From Hyphomicrobiales bacterium (GTDB lineage Bacteria; Pseudomonadota; Alphaproteobacteria; Rhizobiales; Beijerinckiaceae), in NCBI GenBank assembly GCA_027483505.1, contig JAIXUP010000076.1, positions 62,001 to 126,000 of the forward strand: 64,000 bases of DNA, in the 5' to 3' direction. A program made the position numbers and the translations under genes. The notes beneath the pieces are model-generated. The model worked only from the letters and a program-made list of their open reading frames with translations. It ran no database searches and was not told the origin of the DNA. Below, in pieces: positions 18,114 through 27,127 of this stretch (positions within the stretch are counted from its first letter, which is position 1; every line of letters begins with the position of its first letter).

Positions 18114-18976
18114 CAGCCGGCGGTCCGTGTAATGTCGGCGGCGACCATGGCCCAGAGATCAGGCGTCACTTGCGGGGTCGTGCCGAACCAGAAACCGAAA
18201 GCTGTGGCGGCCTGATGCAGAAGCATGCCCAGACCGTCGACCGTCCTCGCGCCGCGGCGGCGCGCCTGCAGCAGCAGGTCGGTCTCCAGCGGGACGTAGA
18301 CAATGTCGTAGACAATCGTGCCGTCCAGTCGCTCAGGCCAATCGAGCGCAAGGGCTGGCTGTCCGACCATTCCCAGCGACGTCGTGTTGATCACAAGCTG
18401 GCTCGAAGCCATCGCCGCCGACGGGACAGGCCAGGGCACGATAGCAATCTGAGCGGCGCGGACGAGGCCGCCGAAGGATTCGATCAACGCCTGCGCCCGC
18501 GCGGCGGACCGGTTTGTGATCAGAATCTGGCGGATCTGCCGTTGCAACAATCCATAGATGACGGCACGCGCCGCCCCGCCTGCTCCCAGAACCAGGACCT
18601 GATCGACGGAACGCTGCCAGCCGGGACAGGTTTCGTCCAGATGCGCGAAGAATCCGGGCACGTCCGTGTTGGCGCCGGTCAGTGCCCCCCGATCCATGAA
18701 CACCGTGTTCACAGCTCCCAAGGCAGCAGCGTCGTCAGTGAGGGTGTCGAGGGCCGGCAGGGCCGCCTCCTTCAGCGGCTTGGTCAGGTTGCCGCCGAGA
18801 AGCTCCCCGTTGCGGACGCGGGCCAGCAAGCCCGGCAGCGCGTCGGGCTGGGCCTCGATCCGAACATAGGCGGCGTCCAGTCCAAGCTCCGCGATCCAGC
18901 GGCCATGGATCATCGGCGATCGGGACTGCGCGATCGGTGAGCCTGCAACGAAGCATGTCCGGGTCATGGTTGTCAT
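18113..18976 (-). CDS. aroE: Shikimate 5-dehydrogenase AroE
   Basis: AroE reduces 3-dehydroshikimate to shikimate with NADPH in aromatic amino acid biosynthesis. The substrate-binding segment SPIAQSRSPMIHG is near residues 13-25. The catalytic lysine lies in GGNLTKPLKEAAL, and the NADP-binding loop is VLGAGGAARAVIYGL. Length is 287 residues. The start at 18976 overlaps the maf stop (ATGA); an internal ATG three codons later is also possible. Confidence 0.95.
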   Translation of the reverse strand: MTTMTRTCFVAGSPIAQSRSPMIHGRWIAELGLDAAYVRIEAQPDALPGLLARVRNGELLGGNLTKPLKEAALPALDTLTDDAAALGAVNTVFMDRGALTGANTDVPGFFAHLDETCPGWQRSVDQVLVLGAGGAARAVIYGLLQRQIRQILITNRSAARAQALIESFGGLVRAAQIAIVPWPVPSAAMASSQLVINTTSLGMVGQPALALDWPERLDGTIVYDIVYVPLETDLLLQARRRGARTVDGLGMLLHQAATAFGFWFGTTPQVTPDLWAMVAADITRTAG

Positions 18977-19620
18977 TCCGCCACAGCGCCGAGGTCGCGC
19001 AGCATTGCCAGCACGGCCAGAAGCGGCAGGCCGAGCACGGTGAAGTGATCGCCCGCCACGGCGCTGAACAGGTGGCTGCCGAGACGCTCGAGTTGATAGC
19101 CGCCAACGGAGGCCGTCGCCTCTTCGGGGCCGGCGTTGAGATAGCGCCCGAGGAAGTCATCGGAAAGAGCACGCATGGTCATCAACGCGGTGGCGCTGCC
19201 CGTGCCCAGGATCGCACCGCCTCTGGCCAAGGCAAAGGCCGAGGTGAGCTGGTGTGTCCTGCCCGACAAGTCCCTCAACTGGCTGATGGCGTCAGCACGG
19301 TTGGCCGGTTTGTGAAAGGCGCGGCCGTTCATTGTCAGTGTCTGGTCTGCGCCCAGAACAACCCTGTCCGGGCGCAGTTCGCTGACATGGAGCGCCTTGG
19401 CGCTGGCCAGCGTCGCAGCGACGGTGTCCGATGGTGCGCCGGCGTCAACTTGCGCCTGCTCGACCGCGCGTTCATCGATCTGTGCCGGTTGGATGTCCAC
19501 GGGCAGCCCCGCCGCAACCAGCATCGCGCGCCGCGTGACGCTGGCGGAGGCCAGCAACAAGGGCTGCTCAGGCAGCCATAGCGTGGCCAGTCGGTCTGGA
19601 GCATGGTGCGTTGGGGACAT
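18973..19620 (-). CDS. Maf/YceF family nucleotide pyrophosphatase
   Basis: This 215-residue Maf-family protein hydrolyses nucleoside triphosphates to monophosphates, with roles in removing modified nucleotides and in septum-related arrest. The N-terminal LLLASASVTRRAML and the central VVLGADQT motif with the catalytic Asp are family signatures. Distinguishing the dTTP/UTP (YhdE) from the m7GTP (YceF) subgroup is not safe by eye. It lies 7 bases after ppsR and overlaps aroE. Confidence 0.9.
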   Translation of the reverse strand: MSPTHHAPDRLATLWLPEQPLLLASASVTRRAMLVAAGLPVDIQPAQIDERAVEQAQVDAGAPSDTVAATLASAKALHVSELRPDRVVLGADQTLTMNGRAFHKPANRADAISQLRDLSGRTHQLTSAFALARGGAILGTGSATALMTMRALSDDFLGRYLNAGPEEATASVGGYQLERLGSHLFSAVAGDHFTVLGLPLLAVLAMLRDLGAVAE

Positions 19621-19627
19621 GGCCAGG

Positions 19628-20455
19628 TCACATCGCGATGAATTTGAGGCGGTGGTCGCGGAGATGCTCGAGGATCGCTGCGGCGGTTTCCTCGATCGAA
19701 CGGCGGGTCACATCGATGACGGGCCAACCCCGGCGCGCGAACAGCTTCCGCGATGTGGCGATCTCGGCCGCGACTGCGTCGTGATCGACATAGGCGGTGT
19801 CGTCATCGGCCTTGAGTGACAGCAGCCGGTTCTGCCGGATCTGCACGATGCGCTCCGGCGCGGCCACGAGCCCGACGATCAGCGGCTTGCGCAGGGTTTC
19901 GAGCTGCGGCGGGGGCGGCACGCCAGGAACAAGCGGAATGTTCGCGGTTTTGACGCCGCGGTTGGCGAGATAGATGCTGGTCGGCGTTTTCGAGGTCCGG
20001 CTGACGCCCAGCAGCACGATGTCGGCACTTTCGAGGTCATCGGTCAGTTGGCCGTCGTCGTGCAGCATGGTGTAATTCATGGCGTCGATGCGCTTGAAAT
20101 ACTCCGCGTTCAGCATGTGCTGCGCGCCGGGGCGGGCCGACGAGGCGGCGCCCAGATAGGATTGGAACAGCGTCAGGATCGGGTTGAGGATCGACATCGT
20201 CGGCGAGCCGATCCGCGTGCAGAAGTTTTCGAGCGTAGCCGCCAGATCCTGATCGACAAGGGTGTAGAGCACGATGCCTGGTGCGGTCTCGATCTCGTTC
20301 AGCACCCGGTCGAGCTGGGTTCGAGACCGCACCAGAGGATAGACATGTTCGATCGCGGACACGCCTTCGTATTGCGCAGCAGCAGCGCGGCTGATGGCGA
20401 TGAGGGTCTCTCCCGTCGCATCCGATACAAGGTGCAGGTGGAAATAGCTGCGCAT
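19628..20455 (-). CDS. ppsR: Pyruvate,phosphate dikinase / PEP synthase regulatory protein (DUF299)
   Basis: This bifunctional serine/threonine kinase and Pi-dependent pyrophosphorylase family controls PPDK or PEP synthase. The N-terminus [18 protein letters not shown] and the P-loop-like [16 protein letters not shown] (near 150) are diagnostic. I chose ATG 20455 (275 residues); the open frame extends to 20518 into the origin region without conservation. This is the RP001-family gene that borders the replication origin in Caulobacter and Rickettsia. It is also first in the run towards dnaQ. Confidence 0.93.
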   Translation of the reverse strand: MRSYFHLHLVSDATGETLIAISRAAAAQYEGVSAIEHVYPLVRSRTQLDRVLNEIETAPGIVLYTLVDQDLAATLENFCTRIGSPTMSILNPILTLFQSYLGAASSARPGAQHMLNAEYFKRIDAMNYTMLHDDGQLTDDLESADIVLLGVSRTSKTPTSIYLANRGVKTANIPLVPGVPPPPQLETLRKPLIVGLVAAPERIVQIRQNRLLSLKADDDTAYVDHDAVAAEIATSRKLFARRGWPVIDVTRRSIEETAAAILEHLRDHRLKFIAM

Positions 20456-20582
20456 GTGGTGTCCTGCGGGATGGCTGGGTCTGGGCATAACGCTGGGGAC
20501 GGGTGGGGACAAGTGCATGAGGATACAGGCATGACGCGCCCAGGCGGGCGCAAAACCGTCGCCGTCGCCTTCGATCAGAGGC

Positions 20583-20591
20583 TGTGGATGA
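20583..20591 (-). promoter_or_regulatory. Near-consensus DnaA box
   Basis: The plus strand reads TGTGGATGA; its complement TCATCCACA differs from the consensus TTATCCACA at one position. It lies in the predicted origin, about 75 bp from the CtrA box. Alphaproteobacterial origins commonly use such degenerate boxes. Confidence 0.6.
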
Positions 20592-20662
20592 ATTGATGTG
20601 GAGACGGCGGCGTTGTAAGGACTCTGTGGTTGTTGTTGAGATGAGCCCAGATTTCGATCGGG

Positions 20663-20677
20663 TTAACAATAGGTTAA
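20663..20677. promoter_or_regulatory. CtrA-binding box in predicted origin
   Basis: The sequence TTAACAATAGGTTAA is an exact TTAA-N7-TTAA, the consensus for the cell-cycle regulator CtrA. In Caulobacter, CtrA binds such sites in the origin and blocks initiation. TTAA is rare in this GC-rich window, so an exact spaced pair is unlikely by chance. Confidence 0.8.
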
Positions 20678-20839
20678 TGGCAGGATGAGCAATCTGTGTC
20701 GCGACAGGCGCGTTTCGGAGATGGGGGGTTCCTGTGAACCGGCTGTTGATGAATTCGCGCCGGTGTTTGCGAGGGCTCCAGCAGAAAAAACAGAAGACCA
20801 AGTTCAATTCTATCTATTATAGAGGGCTATCGGGGGACA

Positions 20840-21874
20840 ATGATGACAACGACACTGATGCGCCTCTTCGTAGGGGAGACACTGGCAACGCCGCCCATCT
20901 GGCTGATGCGACAGGCCGGGCGCTATCTGCCCGAATACCGCGAAACGAGGGCAAAGGCCGGATCATTCCTCGATTTGTGTTTCAACACCGAACTTGCGAC
21001 GGAAGTCACGCTTCAGCCGATCCGCCGGTTCGGCTTCGATGCATCGATTCTCTTCTCGGATATCCTGGTGGTCCCGCACGCAATGGGCCAGAAGGTCTGG
21101 TTTGAAGAGGGTGAAGGCCCACGACTGGAGCAAATCGAGACAGCGGAGGCTTTGCGCCAGAGGCCGCTGCGGTTTGATCTTGATCGCCTTTCGCCGGTCA
21201 TCCGCACTGTCGAACGGCTGCGGCGTGAGTTGCCGGCCGAGACGACGCTGATCGGGTTCTGCGGCGCGCCCTGGACAGTGGCCAGCTACATGATTGCCGG
21301 CAAGGGCACGGCTGATCAGGCTCCGGCCCGTCTCGTTGCTTATCGCGATCCTGACTTCCTGTCCGCGATGATCGATCAGCTTGTCGATGCCTCGATTGTC
21401 TATCTGAAGGCCCAACTGGCTGCCGGGGCTGAGGTTGTCCAGATTTTCGAAAGCTTCGCGAGTGCGTTGACACCGGACGGGCTGGAACGGTGGTCCATCG
21501 AACCCATCCGCCGCATCATTGCCGGGGTAAAGGCGTCCTATCCTGCTGCGAGGGTCATTGTCTTCGCGCGTGGGGCAGCGGGGGTCTTGGGACAGTATGC
21601 AACGATTACCGGTGCGGATGGGTTCGGGATCGATTGGGGAGCTGACCTTGCGCAGACGGTCAGGCAATTGCCGGAGACGGTTGTCTCTCAGGGTAATCTT
21701 GACCCGCTTGCGCTGGTGGCCGGCGGTGAGGCTCTCGACAGGGGCGTGAAGGCGATGCTGGCTGTCGCCCGCAGCCGGAGGCACATTCTCAATCTTGGTC
21801 ACGGGATCGTGCCTCAGACGCCAATCGCGCATGTCGAACGGATGATGACGCTGGTGCGCGAAGGAGCCGTGTGA
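20840..21874 (+). CDS. hemE: Uroporphyrinogen III decarboxylase HemE
   Basis: HemE converts uroporphyrinogen III to coproporphyrinogen III in haem synthesis. The signatures PPIWLMRQAGRYLPEYR (about 18-34) and, further on, GFCGAPWTVASYM are present. The 344-residue length is standard. A GGGGGA ribosome site precedes ATG 20840; the next codon is also ATG. It is the first plus-strand gene right of the predicted origin, and in Caulobacter the hemE promoter overlaps the origin. Its stop lies six bases before hemJ, indicating co-transcription. Confidence 0.96.
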   Translation: MMTTTLMRLFVGETLATPPIWLMRQAGRYLPEYRETRAKAGSFLDLCFNTELATEVTLQPIRRFGFDASILFSDILVVPHAMGQKVWFEEGEGPRLEQIETAEALRQRPLRFDLDRLSPVIRTVERLRRELPAETTLIGFCGAPWTVASYMIAGKGTADQAPARLVAYRDPDFLSAMIDQLVDASIVYLKAQLAAGAEVVQIFESFASALTPDGLERWSIEPIRRIIAGVKASYPAARVIVFARGAAGVLGQYATITGADGFGIDWGADLAQTVRQLPETVVSQGNLDPLALVAGGEALDRGVKAMLAVARSRRHILNLGHGIVPQTPIAHVERMMTLVREGAV

Positions 21875-21880
21875 GCGACG

Positions 21881-22303
21881 ATGTATGAGTGGATCAAGGT
21901 GCTGCATGTCGTTGCCATCATCTCGTGGATGGCGGCGATCCTGTATCTGCCGCGGCTGATGATCTATCACTGCGCCGCCGAGCATGGATCGGGACAGTCC
22001 GAGACGTTCAAGGTGATGGAGCGGCGGTTGCTGAAAGCGATCATGACGCCTGCGATGATCGTGGCCTGGGCGAGCGGCCTGTACTTGGCGTGGCGTGGGG
22101 CCTGGCTCGTTGCTGGCTGGTTTCATGTGAAGTTGGCGGCCGTGATCGCGCTTTCTGCCGCCCACGGATTTCTGGCCGGTCAGGTCCGGGTCTTTGCTGA
22201 AGACAGGAACGAGCGTCCAGCCCGGTTCTTCCGGATTGTGAACGAAGTGCCCACCGTTCTGATGCTGGTCATTGTGGCGATGGTGATTGTGAAGCCGTTT
22301 TGA
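21881..22303 (+). CDS. hemJ: Protoporphyrinogen IX oxidase HemJ
   Basis: HemJ is the membrane-embedded, haem-binding protoporphyrinogen oxidase used by bacteria that lack HemG/HemY. The 140-residue protein has about four hydrophobic helices. It has the conserved WIKVLHVVAIISWMAAILYL start, the YLPRLMIYH segment and the C-terminal NEVPTVLMLVIVAMVIVKP. It directly follows hemE in the same pathway, six bases downstream. Confidence 0.92.
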   Translation: MYEWIKVLHVVAIISWMAAILYLPRLMIYHCAAEHGSGQSETFKVMERRLLKAIMTPAMIVAWASGLYLAWRGAWLVAGWFHVKLAAVIALSAAHGFLAGQVRVFAEDRNERPARFFRIVNEVPTVLMLVIVAMVIVKPF

Positions 22304-22514
22304 CGTGAATTCCGTCTTCTACGACAGGGCTTGAGAGTTTGCGGGAAACGGGGTAGAAGATCGGGTCTTCTCTCATTGCAGATCGAATGAGGTTCGGCGG
22401 CACCGTGGTGTCATCGATGTCGATCCCTCCCTTTTTTGTCTGCCGTTCGGTCCAGCCTCCTGCGCAATGGCGCAGGCCTCGCCTGCCGACAGCACAACCA
22501 TGACCGATACCTTC
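22304..22514 (+). promoter_or_regulatory. rho leader with mutually exclusive pairings
   Basis: This 211-bp region between hemJ and rho holds GTAGAAGA (22353-22360), which can pair either with TCTTCTAC (22315-22322) upstream or, through AGAAGA, with TCTTCT (22366-22371) downstream. A C/T-rich run with six T residues follows near 22427-22437. This has the form of an attenuator or autoregulatory leader. The pairings are short and could be chance. Confidence 0.35.
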
Positions 22515-23780
22515 ATGCGCGAAATCAAACTTCAGGACCTCAAGTCCAAGTCTCCGACGGAACTGATCAGCTTTGCCGAGGAGGTAGAGGTTGAGAATGC
22601 GGGGACCTTGCGCAAGCAGGAGCTGATGTTCGCGATCCTGAAGCAGCTGGCCGCGCGCGATGTCGAGATCATCGGGGAAGGTGTCGTCGAAGTTCTGCAG
22701 GACGGTTTCGGCTTCCTGCGCTCGCCTGACTCAAACTATCTGGCCGGTCCCGACGACATCTATGTCTCGCCGACACAGATCCGCAAATTCGGCCTGCGGA
22801 CGGGGGACACGGTCGAGGGGCCGATTCGCGGTCCGAAGGACGCCGAGCGCTATTTCGCGCTGCTGAAGGTCAATTTGATCAACTTCGAGGATCCGGAAAA
22901 GACCAAGCACAAGGTCAACTTCGACAATCTGACGCCGCTGTATCCTGATTCCCGGCTGAAGATGGAGGTTCCTGACCCGACCCGAAAGGATTTTTCCGCG
23001 CGGGTGATCGACATCGTCTCGCCGATCGGCAAGGGCCAGCGCGCGCTGATCGTTGCGCCACCGCGCACCGGCAAGACGGTGCTGCTGCAGAATATCGCGC
23101 AGTCGATCACATCGAACCATCCCGAGTGCTATCTGATCGTCCTGCTGATCGACGAGCGTCCGGAAGAAGTGACGGACATGCAACGGTCGGTGAAGGGCGA
23201 GGTCGTGTCCTCAACTTTTGACGAACCGGCGTCCCGGCACGTTCAGGTAGCGGAGATGGTGATCGAGAAGGCCAAGCGCCTCGTCGAGCATAACCGCGAT
23301 GTGGTCATCCTCCTGGATTCCATCACGCGCCTCGGCCGTGCCTACAACACGGTTGTTCCCTCATCGGGGAAGGTTCTGACCGGCGGTGTCGACGCCAACG
23401 CGCTGCAGCGGCCGAAGCGTTTCTTCGGAGCCGCGCGCAACATCGAGGAAGGCGGATCGCTGACGATCATCGCCACGGCGCTGATCGACACCGGCAGCCG
23501 CATGGACGAGGTGATCTTCGAGGAATTCAAGGGCACAGGCAATTCGGAGATCGTGCTCGACCGGAAGGTGGCGGACAAGCGCGTGTTCCCGGCCATCGAC
23601 ATCCTCAAATCCGGCACGCGCAAGGAAGAGCTCATCACGCCGCGCGACCAGTTGCAGAAGACCTACGTGCTGCGGCGCATTCTCAATCCGATGGGCCCTC
23701 AGGACGCGATCGAGTTCCTGATCGACAAGCTCAGGCAGACCAAACAGAACAGCGAATTTTTCGAGTCGATGAACACCTGA
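22515..23780 (+). CDS. rho: Transcription termination factor Rho
   Basis: Rho is the hexameric RNA-dependent ATPase that terminates untranslated transcripts. The N-terminal and RNA-binding regions contain [10 protein letters not shown] and GFGFLRSPD, the Walker A is [12 protein letters not shown], and [11 protein letters not shown] and [12 protein letters not shown] follow. I chose ATG 22515 ([17 protein letters not shown], 421 residues), which matches family N-termini. In-frame ATGs at 22467 and 22500 are possible and would give up to 437 residues. None has a clear ribosome site. Confidence 0.96.
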   Translation: MREIKLQDLKSKSPTELISFAEEVEVENAGTLRKQELMFAILKQLAARDVEIIGEGVVEVLQDGFGFLRSPDSNYLAGPDDIYVSPTQIRKFGLRTGDTVEGPIRGPKDAERYFALLKVNLINFEDPEKTKHKVNFDNLTPLYPDSRLKMEVPDPTRKDFSARVIDIVSPIGKGQRALIVAPPRTGKTVLLQNIAQSITSNHPECYLIVLLIDERPEEVTDMQRSVKGEVVSSTFDEPASRHVQVAEMVIEKAKRLVEHNRDVVILLDSITRLGRAYNTVVPSSGKVLTGGVDANALQRPKRFFGAARNIEEGGSLTIIATALIDTGSRMDEVIFEEFKGTGNSEIVLDRKVADKRVFPAIDILKSGTRKEELITPRDQLQKTYVLRRILNPMGPQDAIEFLIDKLRQTKQNSEFFESMNT

Positions 23781-23829
23781 CCGTCCGCGTCCGATTCGGG
23801 TCCGTACCGATCAGGCAGGGAAACGCGCT

Positions 23830-25137
23830 GTGTCGAATCAGACGATCGTTGCGTTGTCTTCAGGCGCCAACCGGGCGGCAATAGCGGTCGTTCGCGTCTC
23901 AGGTAAGCTCGCTCGATTCGCTGCCGATACAATTCTGGACAAAACTCTTCTGCACCGCAGAGCGCAGCGCGCGGTCCTTCGTGACCCTACATCAGGCGCG
24001 CGGATCGATGATTGCATCGCCATCCTGTTTATCGGCCCGCACAGCGCTACTGGCGAGGATGTGCTGGAACTTCATGTCCACGGCAGTCCTGCCGTCATCA
24101 GCGCCGTCCTGAGGCTTCTCACAGCCCTTTCCGATGATATCCGACTGGCTGAACCGGGAGAGTTCAGTCGGCGATCATTGTACAACGGCAAGCTTGATTT
24201 GCTGCAGGTTGAAGCGCTCGGTGAGTTGCTGGTGGCGGAGACTGACGCCCAATTGCAGCAGGCGCAACGTCAACTGAGCGGAGAGTTGGGACGGGTCGCG
24301 CGGCGTTGGGCCGATGAACTTGTCAAGGTGCGGTCCTGGATCGAGGCGGAACTGGATTTCTCGGACGAGGGTGATGTGGACGCAGGCGCTTTCGGACGTG
24401 CCCGGAACTCCGTAATGGCCTTGCGCGGGGACGTTGTTGCTGTCCTTACCGGTGAGGCCCATGGGCGCCGGATTCGCGAAGGTTTCAGCGTGGTGATCAC
24501 GGGTCGTCCGAACGCCGGGAAGTCTTCCCTGCTGAATGCCTTGACCGGGCGTGACGTGGCCATCGTCTCCGATAGGCCCGGGACGACGCGGGATGTTATC
24601 GAGACGACCGTGTCGCTGGAAGGATGGCCAGTGGTCTATGTGGATTCGGCGGGCATCCAGGAGAGCTCCGATCCGATCGAACAGGAGGGCATACGCCGAG
24701 CGTTAAGCCGGTCGCAGCGCGCCGATGTGGTTGTTTCGGTATTCAGCCATGATGTGCCCGAGCTGGACGTGGTGAGCAATGGTGCCTTGGGAACGGTGCG
24801 GGTGTGCAGCAAAGCCGATCTTGGAGGTTGTGCTCCTGTAGGCGCCTTGATGGTTTCGAGTCAGACCGGGCAAGGCTTGGAGCTGCTCAAGCTGGAGATC
24901 ATCCGGAAGCTCAACGCGTCGGGCCCCGCTGAGGCCTCATTGGTCTCCCGGGAACGGCATCGTCGCTGTCTGGTTGAGACGCTGGAATGCCTTGATCGCT
25001 CGCTGGCGGCGGGATTGCCCGAATTGGCCGCGGAAGATCTCCGCGGCGCGAGCAGCGCGCTTTCACGGCTGGTCGGCCAAACCGACCTTGACACTGTCCT
25101 GGACAGCTTGTTCGAGGGCTTCTGTATCGGTAAGTAA
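23830..25137 (+). CDS. mnmE: tRNA modification GTPase MnmE
   Basis: MnmE works with MnmG to install (carboxymethyl)aminomethyl groups at U34 of tRNAs. The N-terminal folate-binding domain is about 1-115. The G domain has G1 GRPNAGKSS, the DRPGTTRD segment and G3 DSAGI, and the C-terminus ends with the essential FCIGK. The G4 motif, normally NKxD, reads SKAD here. The protein is 435 residues with a GTG start at 23830. The sequence is somewhat divergent, but every core motif remains. mnmG follows after a parS-bearing gap. Confidence 0.93.
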   Translation: MSNQTIVALSSGANRAAIAVVRVSGKLARFAADTILDKTLLHRRAQRAVLRDPTSGARIDDCIAILFIGPHSATGEDVLELHVHGSPAVISAVLRLLTALSDDIRLAEPGEFSRRSLYNGKLDLLQVEALGELLVAETDAQLQQAQRQLSGELGRVARRWADELVKVRSWIEAELDFSDEGDVDAGAFGRARNSVMALRGDVVAVLTGEAHGRRIREGFSVVITGRPNAGKSSLLNALTGRDVAIVSDRPGTTRDVIETTVSLEGWPVVYVDSAGIQESSDPIEQEGIRRALSRSQRADVVVSVFSHDVPELDVVSNGALGTVRVCSKADLGGCAPVGALMVSSQTGQGLELLKLEIIRKLNASGPAEASLVSRERHRRCLVETLECLDRSLAAGLPELAAEDLRGASSALSRLVGQTDLDTVLDSLFEGFCIGK

Positions 25138-25165
25138 CGCGTCGGCAGCGTTGTGCCTTGCGTGA

Positions 25166-25181
25166 TGTTTCACGTGAAACA
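25166..25181. promoter_or_regulatory. parS: parS centromere site 1
   Basis: TGTTTCACGTGAAACA is a perfect 16-bp palindrome equal to the consensus parS site bound by ParB. Flanking A and T extend the palindrome to 18 bp. It lies in the mnmE-mnmG gap, 50 bp before the mnmG start. Confidence 0.95.
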
Positions 25182-25231
25182 TGTCCGTGTCGATCCTGTT
25201 TGCACCCAACTCAGTTCACGAGGGTAAGCCT

Positions 25232-27127
25232 ATGGCCGGGTATGATGTTGTTGTCGTTGGTGGCGGCCATGCCGGCGTTGAAGCTGCGGCTGCGGCCGCG
25301 CGCATGGGCGCTTCCACACTGCTGGTCACCCACAGTATCTCGACAATCGGCGTCATGTCCTGCAATCCGGCCATAGGCGGGCTCGGCAAGGGGCATCTTG
25401 TCCGCGAGGTCGACGCACTCGATGGGCTGATGGCGCGCGCGGCCGATGCCGCCGGTATCCAGTTTCGTCTCCTCAATAGGCGCAAGGGACCGGCTGTCCG
25501 GGGTCCAAGAGCGCAGGCAGACCGCCTCCGCTATCGTGAGGCAATCCAGGGGTTCCTGTTAAGCCAGGGCAACCTGACAATCATCGAGGGCGACGTTGTC
25601 AGTTTTGATCAGACCGGGAGAAGGGTTTCGGGCGTCCATCTTGCCGACGGACAGCGATTCGGTTGCGGAACGCTTGTCATCACCACCGGCACCTTCCTCC
25701 GCGGCATGATCCATATCGGATCACGGCAGATTCCTGCGGGGCGCATGGGCGACGATCGATCGGTTGGGTTATCGATGCAATTCGATCAGCTTGGCCTTCC
25801 GATGGGCCGACTCAAGACCGGCACACCGCCACGCCTGTCCAGCAAGACGATCCGTTGGGATGGGCTCGAAATGCAGGAGGGTGATTCCGACCCGGAGCCG
25901 TTCTCTCTCATGACCGATGTGCTCCCGCTGCGTCAGGTCGCGTGTGGAATCACGCGAACAACCAAGGCCACCCATGATCTGATCCGCGCCAATCTGCATG
26001 CATCGCCGATGTATGCCGGGTTCATCGAAGGACGCGGTCCGCGATACTGCCCCTCAATAGAAGACAAGGTTGTCCGATTCGGCGATCGCGACGGGCATCA
26101 AATCTTTCTGGAGCCTGAGGGGCTGGATGACGACACGGTATACCCGAACGGCATTTCGACATCGCTTCCGGAGGAGGTTCAGGCTGCCTTGCTGAAAACG
26201 ATTCCAGGGCTGGAGGAGGTGTCGATCCTCAGACCTGGCTACGCGATCGAGTATGACTTCATCGATCCGCGCGCCTTGTACCCCACACTCGAATTGCGTG
26301 CCGTCGAAGGCTTGTTTCTCGCGGGCCAGATCAACGGAACGACGGGCTATGAGGAAGCCGCTGCCCAGGGATTGGCCGCCGGGCTCAACGCGGCCCTCAA
26401 GGCATCCGGGCGGGATGGGCACATCTTTGACCGGGCGACGTCCTATATCGGTGTCATGATCGATGATCTTGTCTCTCGGGGGGTCACCGAGCCCTATCGC
26501 ATGTTCACATCGCGATGCGAATTCAGGCTGTCGCTGCGGATCGACAATGCAGATGAGCGGTTGAGCGCGGTCGGGATACGCTATGGTCTTCTGGGCAGCG
26601 AGCGTCAAAGGCGGGTGTCGGATCGAGCCGAGAAGATCATGCGATTCGGTTCCGAACTGAAATCGCTGTCCGTTACGCCGACGGAAGGGCTGCGTCAGGG
26701 CTTACCGATGAAGCTGGATGGCATCCGACGCAGTGCGTTCGATTTGTTGTCCTATCAAGACGTTACGCTTGAACAACTGACACGGCTATGGCCGCATCTT
26801 GCCGAGGTCGAGCCCCGGATCGCCGACCGGGTGGTCTCCGATGCTGTCTACGCGGTGTATATGGATCGGCAACAGGCCGATATCGATATCTTCCGGCGCG
26901 ATGCCTCCATAGCCCTTCCTGCTGAACTGGAATTCGCGACCATGCCAGGGCTGTCGAACGAGTTGAAGATGAAGCTCGAAGAACGTCGGCCGCCAACGCT
27001 TGGTCATGCCGCGCGGATGGAAGGCGTGACTCCGGCAGCTTTGACGATCCTGGCCATTCAAGCGCGCAAGCACCGCGCAAACCTTGCGGCGGAAGCCGCT
27101 GGCAGGGATGACAGTCGTGTCGGATGA
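25232..27127 (+). CDS. mnmG: tRNA uridine-5-carboxymethylaminomethyl modification enzyme MnmG
   Basis: MnmG is the FAD-dependent partner of MnmE. The dinucleotide-binding start [13 protein letters not shown], the signature [12 protein letters not shown] and the C-terminal region with THxxMxR-like [18 protein letters not shown] fit the family. The 631-residue length is standard. ATG 25232 is chosen because it gives [15 protein letters not shown] with a GAGG ribosome site; the frame opens earlier at 25181, inside parS site 1, but that extension is not conserved. The gene overlaps rsmG by 20 bases. Confidence 0.96.
   Translation: MAGYDVVVVGGGHAGVEAAAAAARMGASTLLVTHSISTIGVMSCNPAIGGLGKGHLVREVDALDGLMARAADAAGIQFRLLNRRKGPAVRGPRAQADRLRYREAIQGFLLSQGNLTIIEGDVVSFDQTGRRVSGVHLADGQRFGCGTLVITTGTFLRGMIHIGSRQIPAGRMGDDRSVGLSMQFDQLGLPMGRLKTGTPPRLSSKTIRWDGLEMQEGDSDPEPFSLMTDVLPLRQVACGITRTTKATHDLIRANLHASPMYAGFIEGRGPRYCPSIEDKVVRFGDRDGHQIFLEPEGLDDDTVYPNGISTSLPEEVQAALLKTIPGLEEVSILRPGYAIEYDFIDPRALYPTLELRAVEGLFLAGQINGTTGYEEAAAQGLAAGLNAALKASGRDGHIFDRATSYIGVMIDDLVSRGVTEPYRMFTSRCEFRLSLRIDNADERLSAVGIRYGLLGSERQRRVSDRAEKIMRFGSELKSLSVTPTEGLRQGLPMKLDGIRRSAFDLLSYQDVTLEQLTRLWPHLAEVEPRIADRVVSDAVYAVYMDRQQADIDIFRRDASIALPAELEFATMPGLSNELKMKLEERRPPTLGHAARMEGVTPAALTILAIQARKHRANLAAEAAGRDDSRVG

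Larger units (their letters stand above)
20456..20839. other. Predicted chromosomal replication origin (oriC)
   Basis: This 384-bp gap separates the DUF299/RP001-family gene from hemE, the same pair that flanks the Caulobacter crescentus origin. It contains an exact CtrA box, one DnaA box with a single mismatch and two weaker TGTGG motifs in the same orientation (20597, 20625), and an AT-rich segment (about 20780-20822) just before hemE that could be an unwinding element. The gene strand bias switches from minus to plus exactly here, and parS sites with parAB follow within 9 kb. The origin function itself is inferred. Confidence 0.8.

Noticed and set aside
23830-25137. mnmE as a decaying gene
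   Set aside because: The sequence is divergent and G4 is unusual, but the frame is intact over 435 codons and all essential motifs, including the terminal CIGK, are present.
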